A stretch of 40,626 bases of DNA from an uncultured Oscillatoriales cyanobacterium (GTDB lineage: Bacteria > Cyanobacteriota > Cyanobacteriia > Cyanobacteriales > Microcoleaceae). A model generated the notes under the pieces. The model worked only from the letters and a program-made list of their open reading frames with translations. It ran no database searches and had not been told where the DNA came from. Shown piece by piece: positions 18,110 through 25,140 of this stretch (its first letter is position 1; each line of letters starts with the position of its first letter). The DNA lies in contig CAITND010000201.1 of the NCBI GenBank assembly GCA_903893625.1, positions 1-40,626 on the forward strand, read 5' to 3'. The translations under genes were made by a program, and so were the position numbers.

Positions 18110-18331
18110 ATGTTGAGCATTGCAGAGACTCAAAAATTGTGGCAACCCCTGGCTCATCGGTTAGTAATTCCCCGCGATGAAGCGAGTTATCAACAGCTTG
18201 TGGAATGGCTAGATCAACTCATTGATGAAGTGGGCGAAGATGAACAACATCCTCTCGCCTCACTAATGGATATTCTGGGTATCTTAATTGAGAATTATGA
18301 AAATGAGCATATTCCTGAACTCCAAGGATGA
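18110..18331 (+). CDS. Small HigA-antitoxin-like protein lacking the HTH
   Basis: 73 residues. The sequence 'YQQLVEWLDQLIDE', followed by 'HPLASLMDILGILIENYENE' and 'HIPEL', resembles the N-terminal part of HigA-type antitoxins, where a 'YE.EH.P' segment normally leads into an XRE-type helix-turn-helix. Here the protein ends at that point, and no HTH is seen in any frame downstream. No HigB toxin gene is adjacent; the upstream neighbour is the MmeI-like enzyme 21 bases away. It may be a remnant, a stand-alone regulator, or a partner acting with another toxin elsewhere. Family assignment is from pattern memory, moderate confidence. Confidence 0.65.
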   Translation: MLSIAETQKLWQPLAHRLVIPRDEASYQQLVEWLDQLIDEVGEDEQHPLASLMDILGILIENYENEHIPELQG

Positions 18332-18403
18332 TTACCGCCTCACAATCCTATACTGATAAAATGTTTTAAACAGGATCAATCAGACTGTTAACGGCAAATC
18401 AAT

Positions 18404-20935
18404 TCAAGATTGAAGTTTAGCTTTAGGACGCAAAAACTTCACAATTGGATATAAATCCGGGTCAGTTTTAGCTTCCTCCCGATAACGGGAATTTAGATCA
18501 ATAGCTTGTTCTAAATGCTCAACGGCTAATTCTGTTTGACGTTGTTGAGCATAACTAATGGCTTTATTATAATAAGCATCGGCATAATCGGGCTTTAATT
18601 CTAACGCTCGATCTAAACTTTCTAACGCTTCTTTACCCCGTTTTAACTTAATTAAAACATAACCTCGATAATTCCAGGCTTTAGAATTATCAGGATCAAA
18701 TTCAATCGCTTGATCAAAAGATGTCACTGCATCAGAATAACGTTCAATGGCTTGTAACGCCATCCCCCGATTTAACCACGCCACCCCATCTTCGGGTTTG
18801 ACTTTCACCGCTTGATCAAAGGCTTCAAAGGCATCTTGATGTTTTTGTAATTTACCATAAGTTACTCCTAAATCCACCCAAGCTTGATGATAATCAGGTT
18901 TAATTTCTAAGGCTTTTTTATAGGATGCGATCGCTTCATTTTGACGTTTTAATCGACTTAAAGCCATGCCTCGATTTAGCCAAGATCGATAATCATTCGG
19001 TTGTAATTCTACAACTTGATGAAACGCTCCTAAAGCCTCTTCATAACGTCCTTCTGCAAATAAAATATTCCCCTGGTGAACATAATCATCAATATTTAAA
19101 AATAACTCCGGTTTATTGGATTTTAATCGTTCTAATTGATCCGTAATCGTTTCAATTTTTTGCATCATTTCTGATACCGCCGATTCCACTAAATCTGTCG
19201 GAGCAATTGCTGCCAATTCTTTGAGAATTTCATCTTTTCTCGTTAAGGCTTCCGACTGCATCGCCACTAATTCTTGGAAAATTCCGGCTTTTTGAGTATT
19301 AGCATCCGCTTGAACTTCCGTTAACTGTTCTGTTAACATCGTATCAAATTTATCCAATTTCTTAAAGCTAGAATCCTTGCGAGTTTGTAAATCCCCTCTT
19401 AACTGTTCAATCACCCCATTCACATCTTGATCAAACTTCTCTAACCGTTGGACAATACGTTCTTTTTGGGTTTTCCATCCCGCCTGACTATCAGCAATAA
19501 TCCCAGCATATTCCGCTTCTAATTGTTGTAATCGTTGTAACTTTTCATCTACCTGAGTCTGAATTTGCTGTTGATAGGTAGCGAGTTGAGATTCGGCTTG
19601 CTGTTCTAACTGTTGAATGCGTTGGAGTTTCTGCTCCATTTGTCCCTGAATTCTACCTTGAGAATCCGAGAGTTTTGTCACCGCCTCATTGCCAAATTTC
19701 TCTAAATTTCTCAATGCTAAATCAATTTGTTCTTGAGCTTTTTGTTCCGATTTAATCCGAATTTCTTCTAATTGCGGTGCAAAATCGGTTTCATATCGTT
19801 CTAAACGAGCAAATACCCGATCTTTTTGGGTTTCTGCCTGTTTTTGCAGTTGGGATAACTCTTGAACTAATTCCGCTTCAATTTGTTGTAAATTCTTGCC
19901 AACGGTATTTTTTTGTCCTTCCACATCTGTTTGCCAACCGGAGACTTTTGTTCTGAATTCTACACTCACTTGTTCTAGGCTTTGGAATAGGCGATCGCGC
20001 TGATGTTGGACTTGATATTGTAAATCTGACAATTGGGTAGTTAAAGCCGTTTCCGATTGTTTAAAATGCTCTAAAACTGTATTTTTTTGTCCATCCACAT
20101 CCGCTTGTAACCCAGTAAGATGATTGGCGTAATTCGTTCCCAGTTTATCTAAATTTTGTAAGATTAAATCTTGTTGATTACTGGCTCTGTTTTGTAAATC
20201 TGCCAGTTGTTTAGAAAACTCAATTTCTAAGTGATGAAGTTGTTGCTCAACCTGTTGGGTTTCTTCTTGAAAGTCTTGTAAAGCCCGTTGACGAACCAGG
20301 GATAATTCCGTTAACCATTCCCCAATTTGACTGCGCTGGCTTCCTAATTCATCCTGAAAATCATTGGCTTCTGAATGTAGGTCTTGAGCAATGCGATCGG
20401 TTTCCTGTATTACCGCTTGCATTTGTTGATTTGCGGCTGCTATTTTGCCTTCTAAATCCCCTAATTCATTCAGATGATTTTTAACAATAATCGTCACTTC
20501 TCGAACAACAGAGCGCCGCAATAACCATAACCCCACCAATGTTGCTGCTAATAAAATCCCTAACAGTCCTAACAACAAATTAAACAGCGTCATTGTCTGT
20601 TTAAAGGCCCGTTGAGCTTCCGCTTGCACCTGTTCTTGTAAACGCTGCTGTTCTCGCAGTTGTTCTAGTTCCTGGCGATCCTTGGGGGATATCGTTTCGG
20701 TCGGCGTCGTGGGTTTCGGTTCTGGAGACTTCAGGGGTTTAGACTGAGCAACGCTGACTCCCGCCGACATTAATACTAAAGTCAGAATGGCGCCGCTTCG
20801 GGATACCCACGCCAAAAAATCAAGACGCTTACGAGATGCAGCACCAGCATCAGCCTGTTGATGATGTTGCGTGAATAGCTTTGTCTGCTTAACCAAGTCC
20901 GAGTTCTCCAACCCATCCTTTATAGTTTGACACAT
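18404..20935 (-). CDS. Coiled-coil membrane protein with C-terminal TPRs
   Basis: 843 residues. A hydrophobic segment near 48-64 ends in a signal-peptide-like 'SVAQS'. A Pro/Thr-rich stretch and a second membrane segment near 115-140 ('LLLGLLGILLAATLVGLWLL') follow. From about 150 to 610 the sequence is Gln/Glu/Leu-rich coiled coil with recurring units of about 45 residues ('QKNTVLEHFKQSE', 'QKDRVFARLERYE', 'QKERIVQRLEKFD'), like a long apolipoprotein- or laminin-like rod. Residues about 618-815 hold five or six TPRs ('AWLNRGMALQAIERYSDAVT', 'AWNYRGYVLIKLKRGKEALE'). Probably a scaffold at the membrane; function unknown. The ATG has no clear ribosome site and a heptamer tandem repeat lies just upstream. 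Confidence 0.8.
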   Translation of the reverse strand: MCQTIKDGLENSDLVKQTKLFTQHHQQADAGAASRKRLDFLAWVSRSGAILTLVLMSAGVSVAQSKPLKSPEPKPTTPTETISPKDRQELEQLREQQRLQEQVQAEAQRAFKQTMTLFNLLLGLLGILLAATLVGLWLLRRSVVREVTIIVKNHLNELGDLEGKIAAANQQMQAVIQETDRIAQDLHSEANDFQDELGSQRSQIGEWLTELSLVRQRALQDFQEETQQVEQQLHHLEIEFSKQLADLQNRASNQQDLILQNLDKLGTNYANHLTGLQADVDGQKNTVLEHFKQSETALTTQLSDLQYQVQHQRDRLFQSLEQVSVEFRTKVSGWQTDVEGQKNTVGKNLQQIEAELVQELSQLQKQAETQKDRVFARLERYETDFAPQLEEIRIKSEQKAQEQIDLALRNLEKFGNEAVTKLSDSQGRIQGQMEQKLQRIQQLEQQAESQLATYQQQIQTQVDEKLQRLQQLEAEYAGIIADSQAGWKTQKERIVQRLEKFDQDVNGVIEQLRGDLQTRKDSSFKKLDKFDTMLTEQLTEVQADANTQKAGIFQELVAMQSEALTRKDEILKELAAIAPTDLVESAVSEMMQKIETITDQLERLKSNKPELFLNIDDYVHQGNILFAEGRYEEALGAFHQVVELQPNDYRSWLNRGMALSRLKRQNEAIASYKKALEIKPDYHQAWVDLGVTYGKLQKHQDAFEAFDQAVKVKPEDGVAWLNRGMALQAIERYSDAVTSFDQAIEFDPDNSKAWNYRGYVLIKLKRGKEALESLDRALELKPDYADAYYNKAISYAQQRQTELAVEHLEQAIDLNSRYREEAKTDPDLYPIVKFLRPKAKLQS

Positions 20936-20960
20936 TTCGGGTTTTGGTTGACTGAAAATC

Positions 20961-20991
20961 AGTTATCAGTTATCAGTTATCAGTTATCAGT
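20961..20991. repeat. Tandem heptamer AGTTATC, about 4.4 copies
   Basis: Perfect tandem copies of AGTTATC lie between the coiled-coil/TPR gene start and the TspO-like gene stop. Short heptamer tandems of this kind are typical of cyanobacterial gaps and vary in copy number between strains. Confidence 0.9.
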
Positions 20992-21009
20992 GTAAGAGTG
21001 AAGCGCTAA

Positions 21010-21819
21010 TCAACTGTCCACTTCTTGACTGATTACTGATTTCTTGTGACGCAGAATCGTTAAACTTAATCCAAATAATCCTAATGATAGGGATACGGCG
21101 ATCGCTGTGACTAAAATTAGGGGTTGAGTGGCTTGGCGAACGGCGATCGCACAGATCGCCCACATAATTACAAACGGATAAGCAATTTCATTCCGTTCAA
21201 TAATTAAAATAGCGGCTAAGGTTCCAGCAATGACTAATAAAATTGCTGTCCAGAGTTCCGGTGAAATTCCTCCTCCTGTCCATTGCCAATTTTCTAGGAC
21301 TAAAGCCACATTAACAATTGTTGCCACACTAATCCAACCGAAATAAATACTAATCGGAATATCAACACACCAACGTTCTTTTTGGGCAACTCTAACTTTA
21401 CCAATATTTAACCGTAAATACGCCACAATTAACGAATTTAAAATAGCGATCATTGCCCCTAGTGACAGAAAAAACATTTGATATTGAAATAAAAATACCC
21501 AGATGATCTGGGCAATACAGGCTAAAACAATCGCAAAACCCAATTTTTTTAATCGCGGATTTTCTTGGTTTTGGGGTAAACATTGATAACCCGCAAAAGC
21601 AAATAATCCTACATAAATTAAACCCCAAATTGCAAAGGCATAATTAGCAGGAACAATTTTAACATCCCTAAAAATAGTATTAGAAATTTCTCCAATCGTT
21701 AACCCATTAAAAGGGGCTATATTCGCTAATACATTAATTCCAAATGCGGCTATAATCGCAATTAAATTCGCCCATTGTCTGATCAAGCTAAGATTAGAGT
21801 CCTGAGAATTAGTCTGCAT
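21010..21819 (-). CDS. TspO/MBR-family (tryptophan-rich sensory) membrane protein
   Basis: 269 residues with about seven hydrophobic segments. Landmarks fit the extended TspO/MBR-like family of cyanobacteria: 'VPANYAFAIWGLIYVGLFAF', 'QIIWVFLF', 'IPISIYFGWISVATIVNVAL' and 'ENWQWTGGGI'. Classical TspO has five helices and about 160 residues, so this is a longer relative. TspO proteins bind tetrapyrroles or sterols; the role of this branch is not established. AAGG five bases before ATG supports the start. It is the gene after crhR on the same strand, but an intrinsic terminator separates them. Confidence 0.75.
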   Translation of the reverse strand: MQTNSQDSNLSLIRQWANLIAIIAAFGINVLANIAPFNGLTIGEISNTIFRDVKIVPANYAFAIWGLIYVGLFAFAGYQCLPQNQENPRLKKLGFAIVLACIAQIIWVFLFQYQMFFLSLGAMIAILNSLIVAYLRLNIGKVRVAQKERWCVDIPISIYFGWISVATIVNVALVLENWQWTGGGISPELWTAILLVIAGTLAAILIIERNEIAYPFVIMWAICAIAVRQATQPLILVTAIAVSLSLGLFGLSLTILRHKKSVISQEVDS

Positions 21820-21837
21820 TGCCCTTGGAAAATTAAC

Positions 21838-21876
21838 AACAAAAAAAATTGAGAGACACGATAAATCGCGTCTCTG
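21838..21876 (-). terminator. Intrinsic terminator after crhR, built from a palindromic repeat
   Basis: Read on the minus strand, the stem AGAGACGCGAT / ATCGTGTCTCT (one G.U pair, 3-base loop) is followed by CAATTTTTTTTG, a classic stem plus U-tract. The stem is a variant of the GAGACGCG dispersed palindrome. It ends the crhR RNA and lies just upstream of the TspO-like gene. Confidence 0.8.
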
Positions 21877-21914
21877 TTTCTACTTTAATCGACTTTGAAC
21901 CTTAACGATGAATT

Positions 21915-23321
21915 CTATTCAACGCCTTGGGACACCGAAGGACGAGAAATCCGACGGTTTAATTTAGGTTTAGGAGAAGAAGACATTTGTGTTTCTTCCT
22001 CCTGGTCATCAAAGTCAGAATCCAACCAACTCGGACGAGTTTGATCGTAAGCTAGTTGTAAGGCAGCAGCTGCGACTGCATGGGGATCGTATTCCTCACC
22101 CAAGTGCGCCACAATCGGTAAGAAAGAAGCCACCCGTTCACCGGATAAGGCTTCCCGCACCCGTCCTTGCAGACGTTCAATATAACGGGCTTCAATTTGC
22201 GAGCGCTTAGGAATGGACAACACCGTGAAGTTATGGCGCAAATGACGCTCGATTAACCGCAGTTTCCGGCGATCAATCGGTTGAATCAGCGTAATGGCGA
22301 TTCCGTCCCGTCCGGCGCGACCTGTGCGACCGATGCGGTGAACATAACTTTCGGCGTTATCGGGTAAATCGTAGTTAATAACGTGGCTGAGATGATCCAC
22401 ATCTAATCCCCGTGCCGCGATATCTGTGGCCACGATCCACCGCACTTGACGACGACGGAAGCGTTGCAGCAGCCGTTCCCGTTGGGTTTGGTTCAAGTTG
22501 CCATGATATTCATCGACACTATGACCCGCCGCTTGCAGGAATGTGGTTAACTCCGCAGCAGCCTGTTTGGTGCGAACAAAAATAATCGCCGATTCTGGAT
22601 CTTCTAATTCTAAAATCGGTTGCAACGCCCGTGCTTTTGACCACCCACGGGGAGCCATATAAGCACGCTGTTCAATGCGTTGGGGGGTGGATTTGGGGTT
22701 TTCGGCTTTGATCGTGACTGGATTTTTGAGGAATTTCTTCACCAGTTTCCAAATCGAAGGCTCCATCGTAGCGGAGAAAAAGGCTGTTTGCCGATCTTCG
22801 GCTACAGCTTCGAGAATTTTCTCCACATCTTGAATAAAGCCCATGCTTAACATTTCATCGGCTTCATCCAACACTAACCACTTAATCCGATCAAATTTTA
22901 GATTACCCCGATTGAGTAAATCTAAAATCCGTCCGGGTGTACCGACGACAATTTGAACGCCCTGTTGTAAGCGTTGGATTTGTCGTTCAATGGACTGACC
23001 GCCATATACGGTTAACACATACAAGCTGCGATCATCGGTCATTTTCCGAATCGCTTCTTTGACTTGTAATGCTAATTCACGGGTTGGGGTCAGGATTAAC
23101 GCTTGTACGCCTTTAGCACTTGTGTCTAGTTGCTCCAGAATGGGCAATGAGAAGGCGGCTGTTTTGCCCGTCCCGGTTTGAGCCAGTCCCACCACGTCAC
23201 GTCCAGACAATATATGCGGAATTGCCTCGACCTGAATGGTGGTAGGTTCAGAAAAGCCTATTGTTTCCAGATAACTCGCTCGTTCTTCGGAAATTCCTAA
23301 GCTTGCAAAAGATGGACTCAT
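21915..23321 (-). CDS. crhR: DEAD-box RNA helicase, CrhR type
   Basis: 468 residues with the full DEAD-box set in order: Q-motif 'FSEPTTIQVEAIP', motif I 'AQTGTGKT', Ia 'PTRELALQV', Ib TPGR, II DEAD, III SAT, V 'ATDIAARGLD' and VI 'HRIGRTGRAG'. The C-terminal extension 'ARYIERLQGRVREAL' with an acidic tail is like the cyanobacterial CrhR group (Synechocystis CrhR is about 490 residues). CrhR unwinds and anneals RNA and is cold- and redox-responsive in Synechocystis, where it is the second gene after rimO. The same order holds here. AGGAG five bases before ATG fixes the start. The long leader upstream contains several hairpins. The name could instead be crhB in other genera. Confidence 0.9.
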   Translation of the reverse strand: MSPSFASLGISEERASYLETIGFSEPTTIQVEAIPHILSGRDVVGLAQTGTGKTAAFSLPILEQLDTSAKGVQALILTPTRELALQVKEAIRKMTDDRSLYVLTVYGGQSIERQIQRLQQGVQIVVGTPGRILDLLNRGNLKFDRIKWLVLDEADEMLSMGFIQDVEKILEAVAEDRQTAFFSATMEPSIWKLVKKFLKNPVTIKAENPKSTPQRIEQRAYMAPRGWSKARALQPILELEDPESAIIFVRTKQAAAELTTFLQAAGHSVDEYHGNLNQTQRERLLQRFRRRQVRWIVATDIAARGLDVDHLSHVINYDLPDNAESYVHRIGRTGRAGRDGIAITLIQPIDRRKLRLIERHLRHNFTVLSIPKRSQIEARYIERLQGRVREALSGERVASFLPIVAHLGEEYDPHAVAAAALQLAYDQTRPSWLDSDFDDQEEETQMSSSPKPKLNRRISRPSVSQGVE

Positions 23322-23683
23322 TAATTCTCCTGTCTATGTGTTTTAGCCCGGTTCCTGACCTTACCCTATTCAGTCGAGACACTTTTACTACGATGCAGAG
23401 GTTTATTGGTTTTGCTATAACGCTTGACGTAGCTCTCTACAAAAGTTGAGTTACGCTGTCTCAGGGGCATCTTGGAACCTAATTATATTCCAAGGTCTTC
23501 AAAGTTCCTGAAGTCACTCTTAGTCACAACCTTTTGAGGTTGCTTAGTCAATCAGACCCTTTAATAGACCATCTCTCTCTAGGATAACGCTTAATATTCA
23601 GAAACATAACAACAAATTTCGTAAAGTTTGCCGCGATTTCTCTAAATTGGTTGACGGTTGACGGTTAACCCTCGACGGACAAC
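23322..23683 (-). promoter_or_regulatory. 362-base rimO-crhR spacer / structured crhR leader
   Basis: No gene fits here. Three successive inverted repeats can fold in the minus-strand RNA: CTTGGAA/TTCCAAG at 23471-23494, CTTCA/TGAAG at 23497-23513 and CAACC/GGTTG at 23527-23542. A GGTTGAC heptamer tract lies at 23650-23669, just after the rimO stop. In Synechocystis the rimO-crhR spacer is a site of transcript processing and regulation (established for that species); a like role here is inference. Confidence 0.6.
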
Positions 23684-25000
23684 CTACTCTAAGACATAAC
23701 CATAGAGATCATAAATATCAGCATCGGTGATTTGGACTTTGATCAGTGAACCCAAACGGGCATCGCCTTCAATGTAAACTAAGCCGTCTACTTCGGGGGC
23801 GAAACGGGAAGAACGACCGATCAGTTCGACCGTTTGGGGGTTTTGTTGTTCAATTAGAACGTCTACAACGTTTCCGATCGACTTTTGATTTTGTGTCAGG
23901 GAAATGGGTTGTTGTACCTGCATCAAGGCATCCCGACGGGCATCCATGACCGCTTGCGGGAGTTGATTCGGTAATTCATAAGCGGGGGTTCCTGCTTCGG
24001 GAGAGAAGGTAAACACGCCAACATGATCGAATTGGTGATGTTGCACAAATTCGCGCAGGTGTTCAAAGTGTTCCTCAGTTTCCCCAGGAAAACCGACAAT
24101 AAAAGTGGTACGAAGTACCGCATCCGGGATGGCGGTTTTCAGTTTTTCAATAATCTGATCGTTGACTCGTCCTTGCCAAGGACGGTTCATCGCGCGTAAC
24201 ACATCGGGATGGGAATGTTGTAGCGGTAAATCTAAATAAGGTAAAACGTTAGGGGTGTCTTGAATTGCTGCAATTACTTTTGGGGTTAACCCCGTTGGAT
24301 AGGCATAGTGCATCCGTATCCAGGGAATATCAACTTTTCCTAATGCCCTTAATAATTCTGCCAGTTTGGGTTCACCGTACAGATCTAGTCCGTAGTTGGT
24401 GGTAATTTGGGAAATGAGTATTATTTCCTGAACCCCTTGATCGGCTAATTGTTGGGCTTCAGTAACAATTGATTCTATAGTACGCGATCGTTGATTTCCG
24501 CGCAAGTGGGGAATAATACAAAAGGCGCAACGATAGTCACAGCCTTCTGCCACTCGCAAATAGGCAACGCCCTCACTGGTGGTACGATAGCGAGGGACGG
24601 TTTCATCAGCAATATAGGTGGGTTCGGCGGAAATTTCTTTAACTCTTTCTCCCTGTTCGACCCGTTTGATCACATCGACAATTTTATGATAATCTCCGGT
24701 TCCTACAACGGCAACGGCTTCGGGGAGTTCATCTAATAGTTGTTCTTGGAAGTGCTGCGCCATGCAGCCTGTGATCACAATTTTTTTCTTCGCATCTGCT
24801 AATTCTACCAGGGTGCGAACCGATTCTTCCCTAGCGGCTTCAATAAAACTACAGGTATTGACGATAACGTAATCGGCTAATTCTTCGTTACAATCGACTT
24901 GATAGCCTGCCTGTACCAATAAGCCGAGGATATGTTCGGTATCAATGCGATTTTTTTCGCAACCGAGGTGAGAGATCGCAATCGTTGGCTGAGTTGCCAT
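23684..25000 (-). CDS. rimO: Ribosomal protein S12 methylthiotransferase RimO
   Basis: 438 residues. The UPF0004 domain holds the three Cys of one Fe-S cluster ('LGCEKNRID', '[10 protein letters not shown]', 'ITGCMAQH'). The radical-SAM motif CDYRCAFC (C-x3-C-x2-C) near 150 binds the second cluster. A C-terminal TRAM domain ('[20 protein letters not shown]') binds RNA or protein. RimO adds a methylthio group to a conserved Asp of ribosomal protein S12; the 'LGCEKNRID' start and the length separate it from MiaB. ATG has only a weak ribosome site. It is upstream of crhR on the same strand, the order known in other cyanobacteria. Confidence 0.95.
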   Translation of the reverse strand: MATQPTIAISHLGCEKNRIDTEHILGLLVQAGYQVDCNEELADYVIVNTCSFIEAAREESVRTLVELADAKKKIVITGCMAQHFQEQLLDELPEAVAVVGTGDYHKIVDVIKRVEQGERVKEISAEPTYIADETVPRYRTTSEGVAYLRVAEGCDYRCAFCIIPHLRGNQRSRTIESIVTEAQQLADQGVQEIILISQITTNYGLDLYGEPKLAELLRALGKVDIPWIRMHYAYPTGLTPKVIAAIQDTPNVLPYLDLPLQHSHPDVLRAMNRPWQGRVNDQIIEKLKTAIPDAVLRTTFIVGFPGETEEHFEHLREFVQHHQFDHVGVFTFSPEAGTPAYELPNQLPQAVMDARRDALMQVQQPISLTQNQKSIGNVVDVLIEQQNPQTVELIGRSSRFAPEVDGLVYIEGDARLGSLIKVQITDADIYDLYGYVLE

Positions 25001-25088
25001 TCTAATAAAATTCTGTATAAAGATTACACAACCGACCTTACATTATACCTGATATTTGAAGATTTTGCTCAAACTGCCATGATTATTA

Positions 25089-25135
25089 AAATCTGTAGGG
25101 GGTGTAAGCTCCGCGCACGCACCCCCTACAGATTT
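25089..25135. repeat. Long inverted repeat, 16-bp perfect arms
   Basis: Arms AAATCTGTAGGGGGTG (25089-25104) and its exact complement (25120-25135) surround a 15-base GC-rich loop. It lies six bases after the methyltransferase stop and about 90 bases before the rimO start. It may end the methyltransferase RNA, although only TTTT follows the stem on that strand; alternatively it is a dispersed MITE-like palindrome. Confidence 0.85.
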
Positions 25136-25140
25136 ATAGG

